Below, in pieces: positions 1-7,727 of a stretch of DNA of 32,485 nucleotides. The translations under genes and the position numbers were made by a program. The notes under the pieces were generated by a model. That model was not told where the DNA came from. It did no database searches and saw nothing but the letters and a program-made list of their open reading frames with translations. Origin of the DNA: a bacterium 1xD42-87 (GTDB taxonomy: Bacteria > Bacillota > Clostridia > Lachnospirales > Lachnospiraceae); NCBI GenBank assembly GCA_003611805.1, contig RAYM01000054.1, positions 1 to 32,485 on the forward strand. Direction: 5' to 3'. Position 1 is the stretch's first letter. Each line of letters starts with the position of its first letter.

Positions 1-22
1 CCTCTGGCGGAACCAGTAATAG

Positions 23-66
23 ACCCCGGAGGGGTTACAATTAAACCCCCATTTGAAATGGGGGTT
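23..66. repeat. Two adjacent GC-rich palindromes
   Basis: ACCCC and GGGGT face each other at 23-35 around three bases, and AACCCCCATTT / AAATGGGGGTT form a perfect dyad at 44-66 around one base. They could be what is left of a terminator of a gene lying left of the window, but no run of T follows. The stretch 67-134 shows nothing I recognise. Confidence 0.5.
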
Positions 67-134
67 GCTAACTTTGATGCCATAGGATTTTGGGTACTCG
101 CAGGCAAAAGTATACTTTCACGCAAAAGTCCGGG

Positions 135-199
135 GTTTCCGTGATAATATGGAGTTTTGCCTGTTTGTATATGAGTAAAACAGTAAAAATTTAATGGAA
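135..199. repeat. Intergenic repeat R1, first copy
   Basis: This stretch, starting GTTTCCGTGATAATAT, is closely similar over about 65 bases and in the same orientation to 5148-5213. Differences are scattered substitutions and one small indel. The two copies bracket the block containing the YdeI and MBL remnants, the two-component system and the lipoprotein. No ORF or inverted terminal repeat is visible inside it. Confidence 0.7.
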
Positions 200-227
200 A
201 ATAGATACCCTACGTCTAAATAATCCC

Positions 228-705
228 TCATTCTATCAATCTTCCGTTATCATTCCATTCCCCATACATAACACCCTTTTTGGTATTTTCAATCAGCTTC
301 TGCAGCCTGCTCTGAAACAGTTCCGGCTGTTTCTTTTTGATCTGTATGGTATCAATCCGCACCCGCTGGTACAGGGGAGGGAATTTCTGAAAATTGCTCC
401 ATACCTCCGAATCTGCTTTTAAGGCTTTTTCGATATCACCATAAACTTCCCTTTCTCCGGGGAGCAAGCCTTTGGGCAGTCACGCCGTTATCCATCTTTT
501 TTGTGGTGCTGTCTATCCAGCCAAAGCACATGGCCTCCTCAACGGAATCTATGTACCAGAAAGTGCCATCGTCAACCGGGCGGCCACGCTTCACGATTAC
601 CCAGCATTCCTTTTCCTTATCATGGTTATTTATGAGCCATTCCCTCAGTTCATGGCGGTTTTTCGCATCGAGCAGATTTGTAAATTCCATAGTCATTTCC
701 CCCAA
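228..705 (-). pseudogene. YdeI/OmpD-associated family protein, internally deleted
   Basis: Two minus-strand reading frames together give the two ends of one YdeI-like protein. The amino-terminal part (705 down to about 440) has the family patterns CFGWIDSTTK and RLAPRRKGS. The carboxy-terminal part (about 465 to 228) has DIEKALKADSEVW and VRIDTIQIKKK and ends WNDNGRLIE. Intact relatives have roughly 35-40 more residues between them; here the frame stops right after RRKGSLW and the second part continues in another frame. An internal deletion with frameshift explains this. The family has been linked to resistance to peptides or bacteriocins, but its biochemical role is unclear. The gene should be non-functional. 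A sequencing error alone would not explain the missing residues. Confidence 0.8.
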
Positions 706-769
706 ATTTCGTAGTGGTAATTTGGATTATACCATAGGTACAGGGATAATTCCACGGGTTGGCGGTACA

Positions 770-797
770 TTCAATTGCTTACCTTCAATTGCTTACC
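770..797. repeat. Tandem 14-bp duplication
   Basis: TTCAATTGCTTACC occurs twice in perfect tandem (770-783 and 784-797) in the gap between the YdeI remnant and the MBL gene. It looks like a slippage duplication. No gene lies in 706-961. Confidence 0.9.
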
Positions 798-871
798 ATT
801 GGAAATTTTATGCTTTTTATTCCTGAAAAATAGTCGTTTCGTGCCATCGGGCGAAAAACAGAGAATTTTTA

Positions 872-880
872 TGGTATAAT
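872..880 (+). promoter_or_regulatory. Extended -10 promoter for the MBL gene
   Basis: TGGTATAAT (872-880) is an extended -10 element with a perfect TATAAT; no good -35 lies 16-18 bases upstream, as is normal for extended -10 promoters. A strong ribosome site AAGGAGG (947-953) follows before the ATG at 962. Confidence 0.5.
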
Positions 881-961
881 TCAGTGGATGCTTTTACTTT
901 AGTGGAAACGGTTTTCAGCTGAAGTAATTTAGGAAGCAGCAGAACAAGGAGGAAACGTAAA

Positions 962-1839
962 ATGTATGAATTGGTACAGGTCAGTGAGAAATGCTATTAC
1001 ATAAACTGCCCGGCGAAGACAGGCGTCTATGTGGCGGACGGGGAGAATGTCTATCTGGTTGACAGTGGGAATGACAAAGATGCAGGGCGGAAGGTTCGGC
1101 AGATACTGGATAAGAACGGCTGGCATTTGGCGGCAATCTTGAATACCCATTCCAATGCAGACCATATTGGCGGGAACAGATACCTGCAGGGACAGACGGG
1201 ATGTAAGGTTTATTCTGGCGGCATAGAGGCGGCTTTTACAAAATACCCGGTACTGGAGCCGTCCTTCCTTTACGGCGGTTATCCGTGTAAGGATTTGCGG
1301 CATAAGTTCCTGATGGCGCAGGAAAGCGATGTAGCGGATTTCTCAAATGAAAGTTTCCCGAAGGAGATTGAAGTAATATCGCTGCAGGGCATTTTTTTGA
1401 TATGGTGGGGTTCCGTATGCCGGACAATGTGGTGTTCCTTGCGGACTGCATCAGCAGCAGGGAGACGCTGGATAAATATGCGGTTTCCTTCATTTATGAC
1501 GTGGGCGCTTATCTGGAGACGCTGGATAAGGTGGAGCAGATGGAGGCGGCCATGTTTGTCCCAGCCCATGCGGATGCTTCAGCAGATGTGAAAGAGCTTG
1601 TCTGCTATAACAGGGATAAGGTGCATGAGGTGGCGGACAGGATTCTGTCCATTTGCGGAGAGCCGATATGCTTTGAGAGGATTCTGCAGGAAGTGTTCAA
1701 AGGCTATGGGCTTTCCATGAATTTTGAGCAGTATGTGCTGGTGGGAAGCACGGTGCGGTCTTACCTTTCATGGATGAAAGATACCGGGAGATTGTCGGCT
1801 GAATTTCAGGACAGTATGCTGCTGTGGCAGAGGGTGTAG
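962..1839 (+). pseudogene. MBL-fold metallohydrolase, broken by one-base deletion
   Basis: The first frame (962 to about 1390) carries an amino-terminal metallo-beta-lactamase fold with the metal motif region NTHSNADHIGGN. The second frame (about 1390-1839) continues with HFFDMVGF, VVFLADCISS, FVPAHAD and a helical tail ending LWQRV. The frames join at GGGCATTTTTTTGAT near 1388-1400, where one missing base restores a continuous protein of about 290 residues. The HxHxDH metal motif reads H-S-N-A-D-H, so the second histidine is an asparagine; I believe some clostridial relatives share this, but it was not checked. Substrate is unknown. The run of seven T nearby also leaves room for a sequencing error or programmed slippage. 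Confidence 0.8.
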
Positions 1840-1980
1840 TTTTATGATCCGGAAACAGTCAGGGAGACCTACAGGCAAAGCACGGAAAATCTGAAATCAT
1901 ATATGCAGCGCCAGTGCAGCCTTGTCGGGGGAATGGCTGGCACGTCAGGGAAATGGAATAAGTAAGGAAGGGGATGGTTT
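1840..1980 (+). pseudogene. Unidentified gene remnant
   Basis: Directly after the MBL stop, the same frame reads FYDPETVRETYRQSTENL then KSYMQRQC, and after a frameshift EWLARQGN, ending before 1981. The composition is typical of coding DNA, so this looks like the tail of a helical protein whose family I do not recognise. No start codon or ribosome site belongs to it. Confidence 0.4.
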
Positions 1981-1994
1981 TATATAACTTAGGC

Positions 1995-2030
1995 AAACTA
2001 CACACAAACTACAAAAAAGTATGGTATGAT
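1995..2030 (+). promoter_or_regulatory. Promoter and response-regulator box of the VanRS-like operon
   Basis: AAACTACACACAAACTAC (1995-2012) contains two copies of AAACTAC spaced 11 bases start to start, the one-turn direct-repeat geometry used by OmpR-type regulators. TATGAT at 2025-2030 is a -10 candidate and no good -35 exists, consistent with activator dependence. A near copy of the box (15 of 18 positions) stands at 4182-4199 before the lipoprotein gene, suggesting that the regulator controls its own operon and that gene. Confidence 0.55.
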
Positions 2031-2055
2031 GGTTAAGGAGTGTGGAGGTGATACC

Positions 2056-2745
2056 ATGCAGAGGATTTTAATTGTTGAAGATGATATGGATATTCAGGAA
2101 CTTCTGCAGGAATTTTTGCAGGAGGCAGGATATAAGGCCGATATTGCAGGTGATGGCGTGGCAGCCGTGGATATGTTTGCGAAGAACCTTTATGACCTGA
2201 TCCTGCTGGATATCCTGCTGCCTAAAATAGATGGGTTCACTGTCTGCGAACTGATCCGGAAACAGTCACAGGTTCCCATTATTATGCTGACGGCCCTGGG
2301 CAGTGAAGGCGACCAGATAAAAGGACTGGACTTGCAGGCGGATGACTATGTAACAAAACCATTTTCCATGCCGGTGCTGCTGCGAAAAATAGCGGCTGTC
2401 CTTCGGCGGGCCGGAAGCCGGGAGGATAGTGAAGGGGCATTGCTCCATTACAAAGGGCTTACTTTGGATATGGATGGTTACCGGGTTTATGCCGGGGATG
2501 TGGAATATGATTTGACACAAAGGGAATTTGAGGTGTTGAAGGAACTGCTGGAGAATCAGGGGAAGGCGCTTTCACGGCAGCATTTCCTGAACAAACTGTG
2601 GAAGTACGATTTTTACGGGGATGAGAGGGTGGTTGACACGCATATCAAAAATCTCCGTAAAAAATTGAACATTGACTACATTGAGACGATCCGGGGAGTT
2701 GGATATAAAATTGAAAAAGAGGGGAAAGAAAAGCCTGTTTACTAA
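2056..2745 (+). CDS. OmpR/VanR-family response regulator
   Basis: This 229-residue protein has an amino-terminal receiver domain (about 1-115) with the acidic pair in VEDD, phospho-acceptor Asp52 in LILLDILLP, Thr79 and Lys101 in DDYVTKPF. It is followed by a winged-helix DNA-binding domain (about 130-225) with LTQREFEVLKELLENQGK, VVDTHIKNLRKKL and IETIRGVGYKI. The start at 2056 is preceded by GGAGGTGAT at good spacing; an upstream ATG at 2026 has no ribosome site. The kinase gene begins inside its last codons, so the two are translationally coupled. It probably responds to an envelope or antimicrobial signal, as VanR and similar proteins do; the signal cannot be read from sequence. A matching box in its own promoter suggests autoregulation. 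Confidence 0.93.
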   Translation: MQRILIVEDDMDIQELLQEFLQEAGYKADIAGDGVAAVDMFAKNLYDLILLDILLPKIDGFTVCELIRKQSQVPIIMLTALGSEGDQIKGLDLQADDYVTKPFSMPVLLRKIAAVLRRAGSREDSEGALLHYKGLTLDMDGYRVYAGDVEYDLTQREFEVLKELLENQGKALSRQHFLNKLWKYDFYGDERVVDTHIKNLRKKLNIDYIETIRGVGYKIEKEGKEKPVY

Positions 2746-4156
2746 AATATTTGCCGTAACCTGCCTGCTGATGGTGGCCTGCTGCTCTGCTACCTATTGC
2801 TTTATCGCATGGCTGGTTCCAGAATCATACAGCACAGATCTGGATGCAGCACTGGATAAGGAAGTGAATGCATTTATTTCAGAATTGGAATTTACTGCGG
2901 GAGAGGAAAGTGGGATTCTGTTTGACGAATTTCTGCTGAACAATGATGTGCTGTTCCAGCTATATGATGAGGACGGAAGGGAGATTGCATTGCCCTCACA
3001 GCATAACACGGATTTTCCGGGTGTAGTTCGTGACGGCATTGTTTTTGAAGGGATGCCTTCTGCGTATGGGGTAACACACAGCTACCTATTTCGTTTCAGC
3101 GATTCTGAGATGGTCTATACCCTGTCTGCTGCCGGAGACGCAGAGCCGGTAAACCGGCTGATGGATACCATCGGCAATATAGTCCCGCCTCTGTTGGTCA
3201 TGGTGATATTCATTTCAGCCATAGGTGCAGCACTTTATTCCAGGTACGTGACAAAGCCTGTCATAGAGATCAGCAGGGTGTCGGAAAAAATGTCCGACCT
3301 TGACTTTTCATGGGATTGTACGGAAAGCCGCTCCGATGAATTAGGGATACTGGCGCACAGCCTGAATGAAATGGCCCGGAAATTGTCTTCGGCGCTCAGT
3401 GAACTGCAGGCGGCAAACAGCCGGTTGGAAGCGGACATTGAGCGGGAGCGTATGCTGGAACAGGCACAGCTTGATTTCTTTTCGGCGGTATCCCATGAAC
3501 TGAAAACACCAATCACAGTCATTAAGGGGCAGCTTGAAGGGATGCTGCTGAATGTGGGGAAATACAAAGAACGTGATAAATATCTTGCCCGTTCTCTTGA
3601 AGTGGTAAAAGCAATGGGAGGGATGGTGCAGGAAATCCTGACTGTTTCCCGCATCAAATCATCAGAAACTGCCTTGCAGGAGGAAATATTTGATTTTTCA
3701 GACATGATAAAAAGTGAGTATGGACTATTTGAAGATATGGTTGTGGGCAAGGGTCAGGAATGGCATGAGGATATACAGAATGGGCTGATACTCCGGGGAG
3801 ACAAAGCACTCCTGGGGAAAGTGGTAAATAACCTTGTTTCCAATGCAATCCATTATTCGCCGGAGGGCAGTGATATTTTCGTTACGGCTCATTCCAGAAG
3901 CGGGAGGATACAATTTTCCATAGAGAACACGGGGGTTCATTTGCCGGAAGATGACATACCAAAACTCTTTGACGCTTTCTACCGGGTGGAGCGGTCACGC
4001 AGCCGGCAGACGGGCGGCAGCGGATTGGGCCTTTATATTGTAAAGATGATCCTGGAGCAGCATGGAGCGGATTATCAGATAAGGAATACCGAACAAGGCG
4101 TATGCTTTAACATTGAATTTTTATATAATCATCAGAAACAGGGTGGCGGCATATGA
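2711..4156 (+). CDS. Membrane sensor histidine kinase (VanS-like)
   Basis: The protein of about 481 residues has a first membrane helix at about 11-34, an extracellular sensing segment of about 120 residues, a second helix near 158-177, a HAMP linker, a HisKA domain with phospho-acceptor His262 in SHELKTP, and a HATPase domain with NLVSNAIHYSPEG, DAFYRVERSR and GGSGLGLYIVK. I chose the TTG at 2711 because GGGGAG sits 12 bases upstream and the sequence begins with the usual basic residues before the first helix; no ATG fits. It overlaps the regulator gene by 35 bases. It is the cognate kinase of that regulator. The extracellular domain is unlike anything I recognise, so the ligand stays open. 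Its stop codon lies inside a terminator hairpin. Confidence 0.92.
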   Translation: MKKRGKKSLFTKIFAVTCLLMVACCSATYCFIAWLVPESYSTDLDAALDKEVNAFISELEFTAGEESGILFDEFLLNNDVLFQLYDEDGREIALPSQHNTDFPGVVRDGIVFEGMPSAYGVTHSYLFRFSDSEMVYTLSAAGDAEPVNRLMDTIGNIVPPLLVMVIFISAIGAALYSRYVTKPVIEISRVSEKMSDLDFSWDCTESRSDELGILAHSLNEMARKLSSALSELQAANSRLEADIERERMLEQAQLDFFSAVSHELKTPITVIKGQLEGMLLNVGKYKERDKYLARSLEVVKAMGGMVQEILTVSRIKSSETALQEEIFDFSDMIKSEYGLFEDMVVGKGQEWHEDIQNGLILRGDKALLGKVVNNLVSNAIHYSPEGSDIFVTAHSRSGRIQFSIENTGVHLPEDDIPKLFDAFYRVERSRSRQTGGSGLGLYIVKMILEQHGADYQIRNTEQGVCFNIEFLYNHQKQGGGI

Positions 4157-4176
4157 TTTGCCTGCCGCCTTCTTTT
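4145..4176 (+). terminator. Rho-independent terminator of the VanRS-like operon
   Basis: GGCGGCA (4145-4151) pairs with TGCCGCC (4163-4169), followed by TTCTTTT. The kinase stop codon lies in the loop. The hairpin separates the two-component operon from the lipoprotein gene, so the latter needs its own promoter. Confidence 0.8.
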
Positions 4177-4181
4177 GTGGG

Positions 4182-4252
4182 AAACTTCACACAAAACACA
4201 TAAAGTCCACAAGGAACCCCCAAATACTTTTGATAAGATAGAATTATCAAAA
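4182..4252 (+). promoter_or_regulatory. Regulator box and 9-bp dyad before the lipoprotein gene
   Basis: AAACTTCACACAAAACAC (4182-4199) matches the box in the two-component promoter at 15 of 18 positions. A weak -10 candidate TAAGAT lies at 4234-4239, which would put the box about one to two turns upstream of the -35 position, a class I activator layout. TTTTGATAA (4228-4236) and TTATCAAAA (4244-4252) form a perfect dyad around seven bases; it overlaps the -10 and may be a second operator or a leader hairpin. Confidence 0.5.
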
Positions 4253-4271
4253 CGAGAAAGGAGAACTTCAA

Positions 4272-5027
4272 ATGAAATTAAAAATGACAAAAAGGATTTT
4301 ATCCGCATCTGTCCTGATCAGTATATGTATGCTTACGGGCTGTGCGGGAAATGCAGCCGCAAGCGTTCAGAATGGAACTTTGCTGTCTACAATACCTGCA
4401 TATGACACTGGAATGGTAGAGGATTCGTCTGCGGCGGAAATTCCCGGCAGCGTGGACTGGTCTGTATATGAAGCATATGGGCTGTCCTATGATGAAAAGA
4501 CGGGCTGCTATACCTACAATGGGAGCATCGTGCGTTTCTTCAATGATCCGGCAGCAGGGGCGAGCTTTACGAATTTCTTTACAGGGACGGTGGATATTGA
4601 AGCAAAGCGTGACGCAGACAATAACCTTGTCGGTATCGAAGAATGCTCTCAGGAAGTATATGACCGTCATACGCGTAAGCAGGGGCATTTTAAGGATATG
4701 TCTATAAGTACGGAACCAAATGCAGCAATGGCAGCCGAAACAGGGAAGAGCAACGGAGAGCTGTTAAAGGATTATGAAGAGTATGGTGTATCCTTTGACG
4801 GCGAGTATGGCCGCTGGTTTTATGGCGGTAACGAGATTAAGATACTGATTGATAGTGAAAGGGCTATTGTTTATTACACGGATGAAAAGGGAATATGCCT
4901 TGCTGTCAGCAGAGACGGAAACCATAACATCACAGAGATAAAAACCATTTCAGAAAGTGATGCACAATTACTGCTGCAGGCAAATAAGCCCACAGCCTCC
5001 GCTGATTATGCTACTGAGGAAAACTAA
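4272..5027 (+). CDS. Lipoprotein with duplicated YxxYGxSxD domain
   Basis: The 251-residue protein starts with a basic signal peptide and lipobox LTGC (Cys24), so it should be anchored on the outside of the membrane. Two tandem domains follow: about 66-130 (YEAYGLSYDEKTG, YNG, AKRDADNNLVGI) and about 168-230 (YEEYGVSFDGEYG, YGG, AVSRDGNHNITEI). The same domain type occurs, from memory, in the extracellular tails of BlaR1/M56-like proteins of Lachnospiraceae. An AAAGGAGAA ribosome site precedes the ATG. It stands directly after the kinase gene behind a terminator and shares the candidate regulator box, so it is probably an output or accessory sensor of that system. No enzymatic motif is visible. 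Confidence 0.8.
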   Translation: MKLKMTKRILSASVLISICMLTGCAGNAAASVQNGTLLSTIPAYDTGMVEDSSAAEIPGSVDWSVYEAYGLSYDEKTGCYTYNGSIVRFFNDPAAGASFTNFFTGTVDIEAKRDADNNLVGIEECSQEVYDRHTRKQGHFKDMSISTEPNAAMAAETGKSNGELLKDYEEYGVSFDGEYGRWFYGGNEIKILIDSERAIVYYTDEKGICLAVSRDGNHNITEIKTISESDAQLLLQANKPTASADYATEEN

Positions 5028-5100
5028 TCATTTCGGATACTTAAATTTCGGTAATGAGAAATTTGCTTTGATGAAAGTAAACTTAAAGAAATACACAAAA

Positions 5101-5136
5101 GCAGACCGCCATATGCGGCGGTCTGCCTGTTGGAAA
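5101..5136. repeat. Partial copy of nested palindromic repeat (hairpin only)
   Basis: GCAGACCGCC and GGCGGTCTGC face each other around ATATGC. The hairpin and the bases after it (CCTGTTGGAAA) match the core of the longer repeats at 8477-8597 and 10703-10831. It lies just behind the lipoprotein gene and could serve as its terminator, although no T run follows. Confidence 0.75.
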
Positions 5137-5147
5137 ACCTGATGGAA

Positions 5148-5213
5148 GTTTCCGTGATAATATACAGAGTTTCCGTGTTCGCATATGAATAAAACGGTAA
5201 AAACTAAATGGAT
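5148..5213. repeat. Intergenic repeat R1, second copy
   Basis: It is a direct copy of 135-199 with scattered differences, beginning GTTTCCGTGATAATAT and running to AAATGGA. It directly follows the palindromic hairpin at 5101. Confidence 0.7.
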
Positions 5214-5226
5214 AAATGGCAATATG

Positions 5227-5249
5227 AAAGAGCTGTGCAATGGCTCTTT
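5227..5249. terminator. Terminator hairpin between converging transcripts
   Basis: AAAGAGC (5227-5233) pairs with GCTCTTT (5243-5249). The plus strand continues TTCCTG and then T-rich sequence, and the minus strand runs into CATATT, so it may stop transcription from the lipoprotein side and from the padR-like gene. Confidence 0.5.
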
Positions 5250-5277
5250 TCCTGTACTTTTCTTGTAGGCATTTACA

Positions 5278-5811
5278 TTAATCTATTTCAAAATTATTTT
5301 TCAAATCAGCAATCCATTTTTCTATTGCTTCCACCAAAACAAACTGCTGGCGTAAGACAGCCATCCCTGTTTCGGGAATATCCGGGTTATTTTCTTTTTC
5401 ATGGAGATTTTCTTCCAAATAAGCCTTTAAATTTATTACATTCTTTTCAATGTCTGCCACACATTCTTTTCGTGTTTCAAAAGGCAGACTGTCTAAATTT
5501 ACGATCACAGCATTAAAGTCCAAAAAGATATGGATGGGATTGGACGCAATCTCTAACATAAGCCTTTCAAATTCTTTTACGCCCGCATCTGTAAGAGAGT
5601 AAATGACTTTTTCGGGCATTTTTCCCTCTTTAACGGTACTGCCTTTGATAAAGCCCCTTTCCTCTAACTGTATCGCCTTTTTGTAGATGGAGGGGGTGCT
5701 GATCTTTACCCATTTGGAGATATTGCGGTATTCTACCAATTTTTGAATATCGTAGGCACCCATAGGTTCTTTTTTTAACATTCCTAATACAATCAAATCA
5801 ATCGCAGCCAT
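5278..5811 (-). CDS. PadR-family transcriptional repressor
   Basis: The 177-residue protein has the PadR winged-helix at residues 1-80 (LIVLGMLKKEPMGAYDIQKL, then STPSIYKKAIQLEERGFI, YSLTDAGVKEFE) and a helical carboxy-terminal dimerisation domain of the Vir_act_alpha_C type. It is transcribed away from a MATE exporter gene, the classic arrangement for a drug-responsive PadR repressor controlling its pump. The divergent intergenic region carries a good promoter for each gene and ACTATA-type palindromes. The effector is probably a hydrophobic compound exported by the pump, which is an inference. The ATG is the only start before the promoter. Confidence 0.9.
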   Translation of the reverse strand: MAAIDLIVLGMLKKEPMGAYDIQKLVEYRNISKWVKISTPSIYKKAIQLEERGFIKGSTVKEGKMPEKVIYSLTDAGVKEFERLMLEIASNPIHIFLDFNAVIVNLDSLPFETRKECVADIEKNVINLKAYLEENLHEKENNPDIPETGMAVLRQQFVLVEAIEKWIADLKNNFEID

Positions 5812-5869
5812 AGCATCCTGCCTCTCTTTTATAGATTGGAAACGGTTAATAACCTTTATGCTGTAATTT

Positions 5870-5977
5870 ATACTATTTTAATTTATAGCTTTTGTCAAGA
5901 AGGAGGAAAATTCTCTTGACAACCACTATAATTTATAGTAAGATTTCATTTGCAACTGTATACTATAAAATATAGTA
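5870..5977. promoter_or_regulatory. Divergent promoters and ACTATA operators of the PadR-MATE pair
   Basis: For the MATE gene, TTGACA (5916-5921) and TAAGAT (5939-5944) are spaced 17 bases. For the PadR gene on the minus strand, TTGACA (5898-5893) and TAGTAT (5875-5870) are also spaced 17 bases. A perfect 15-bp palindrome ACTATAATTTATAGT fills the MATE spacer (5925-5939). A second palindrome TACTATA-AAA-TATAGTA lies at 5961-5977, just past the expected start of transcription. A degenerate relative (ACTAT...ATAGC, 5872-5889) lies in the PadR spacer. The arrangement predicts repression of the pump and autoregulation by PadR. Confidence 0.75.
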
Positions 5978-6011
5978 GTGTAAATTATATTTTGGGAGAG
6001 GAGTAACGAAA

Positions 6012-7382
6012 ATGAACGGAAAGAATAGAAAAATGGAATTATTAGGGAGTGCGCCAATCCCCCAGGCACTCATGGCTCTGGGTATTCCGATTATGATAGG
6101 TATGCTGGTCAATGCCCTTTATAATCTGGTGGATGCCTATTTTGTGGGAGGCCTGGGCGAAAGCCCTATGGGGGCGATTTCCATCGTGTTCCCGTTAGGA
6201 CAGGTAGTCGTGGGATTAGGGCTGATGTTTGGCAACGGTGCGGCATCTTATCTTTCAAGATTATTAGGGCAGGGCGACAGGGATACTGCAAACAGGGCGG
6301 CGAGCACAGCATTGTATAGCAGTGTGTTGATTGGCGGGGTTCTGATTGTCTTTGCTGCAGTCTTTCTCAGATCGGTCTTAGCGCTGCTCGGAGCCACGGA
6401 CACCATTATGCCATATGCCCTCACTTATGGTAGAATTTATGTGATTTCCTGTATTTTTAATGTGTGCAATGTGACAATGAATAATATCGTGGCAAGTGAA
6501 GGTGCGGCTAAGACAACTATGACAGCCCTGCTTTTGGGGGCAGTATTGAACATTGGTTTAGACCCGGTATTTATCTATGTGCTGGATATGGGCGTTGGAG
6601 GTGCGGCAATTGCCACGGCTATTTCCCAAGCAGTCTCTACGCTTGTTTATCTCATTTATGTACTGCGGAAGAAAAGCGCATTTACTTTCCGCTTACAGGA
6701 ATTTAAACCAACCAGGCGGATTTATACAGAAATCTTGAAGATTGGTATTCCAACTTTGACATTTCAGCTTCTCACCAGCCTTTCCATTGCGCTGGTCAAC
6801 CGGGCGGCAAACGGATATGGTGATGCGGTGATCGCCGGGATGGGAGCGGTTACAAGAATCACTTCTATGGGTACTTTAGTTGTATTTGGTTTTTTGAAGG
6901 GGTTCCAGCCAATTGCGGGATTCAGCTATGGAGCCAGGAAATTTGACCGCCTGCGGGAAGCAGTCAAAACTTCCATTTTGTGGTCATCCGTTTTCTGTAT
7001 CCTTGTCGGACTTTTGATGGCTCTGTTTTCCACACAGATCATATCGCAGTTTGCAAATGGTAATAGTGATATGATCGCTGTAGGTCGGAAATCCCTTTTT
7101 GCAAACGGGCTGTCCTTCTTCCTGTTTGGGTTTTACACGGTATATTCCTCGCTGTTCCTTGCGCTTGGAAAAGGGACAAAAGGCTTTGTACTTGGAGCCT
7201 GCCGGCAGGGAATCTGCTTTGTGCCTGTCATTTTACTTCTTCCCAAAATCTGTGGTATCAATGGAATACTTTATGCGCAGCCGATTGCGGATGTGTTTTC
7301 GGCTGTGATCACTATTTTTATGGCATGGCAGCTTCATAGAGAACTAAGGGTAACAGAAGCACAAATCTGTCATGATAAGTAA
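6012..7382 (+). CDS. MATE-family multidrug efflux transporter
   Basis: The 456-residue protein has about 12 hydrophobic helices in two similar halves, the normal size for MATE exporters. The first half starts GIPIMIGMLVNALYNLVDAY, and FQPIAGFSYGARKFDRLREA is the typical motif of the second half. Such proteins use sodium or proton gradients to expel cationic drugs or metabolites. The ATG at 6012 follows GGGAGAGGAG. It is divergent from the PadR gene and probably under its control. No damage to the frame is visible. The substrate cannot be inferred. No clear terminator follows. Confidence 0.93.
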   Translation: MNGKNRKMELLGSAPIPQALMALGIPIMIGMLVNALYNLVDAYFVGGLGESPMGAISIVFPLGQVVVGLGLMFGNGAASYLSRLLGQGDRDTANRAASTALYSSVLIGGVLIVFAAVFLRSVLALLGATDTIMPYALTYGRIYVISCIFNVCNVTMNNIVASEGAAKTTMTALLLGAVLNIGLDPVFIYVLDMGVGGAAIATAISQAVSTLVYLIYVLRKKSAFTFRLQEFKPTRRIYTEILKIGIPTLTFQLLTSLSIALVNRAANGYGDAVIAGMGAVTRITSMGTLVVFGFLKGFQPIAGFSYGARKFDRLREAVKTSILWSSVFCILVGLLMALFSTQIISQFANGNSDMIAVGRKSLFANGLSFFLFGFYTVYSSLFLALGKGTKGFVLGACRQGICFVPVILLLPKICGINGILYAQPIADVFSAVITIFMAWQLHRELRVTEAQICHDK

Positions 7383-7499
7383 GAATGGCACTTCTGATGC
7401 GTAAGTAAACTGGATGGTTATTGTTCCTCCGGTATCGACTATGTGCTGCTTTGCGGGGCATCCTCCGTAGCGGGTGAAAGCAACAGCGTTATCGAATGA

Positions 7500-7727
7500 A
7501 AGGAAAAAACTTTAGCACAAATGACGCGGGGAAGGAATACCGCTTCGAGCAGGAGGGGCTGAATGTATGGCGCAGCCATTTTGACGGGGGCTTGCGGAAA
7601 AAGCAAAGGAGAGCGGCGCAGAGGTCAGGGACGGCGTGGCGGCTCTTTCCTGCACGGGCAGAAGAATTTTACAGAGGGTGCAAGGTATGTCATTGACTGC
7701 GAGGGCGTTGTCGGGACATTCCATCGT
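7500..7727 (+). pseudogene. FAD-dependent oxidoreductase remnant (geranylgeranyl-reductase/FixC type)
   Basis: Three frames in succession give pieces that fit one flavoprotein: FEQEGLNVWRSHFDGG, then LAEKAKESGAEVRDGV after loss of a base in the G run near 7590, then GARYVIDCEGVVGTF after another loss around 7645-7665. The pattern RxxFDxxLAEKA followed by A-x-Y-V-I-D-C-E-G-V-V-G resembles the substrate and FAD region of FixC and geranylgeranyl reductases. This assignment is from memory and moderate. The piece ends inside the first codons of the ABC gene. 7383-7499 also looks like old coding sequence but I cannot place it. Confidence 0.45.

Noticed and set aside
770..797. Start of a CRISPR or VNTR array
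   Set aside because: There are only two adjacent units with no spacer and no further copies.
4228..4252. Rho-independent terminator
   Set aside because: The dyad TTTTGATAA/TTATCAAAA is AT-only and lies at the promoter of the lipoprotein gene, so an operator or -10 context fits better.
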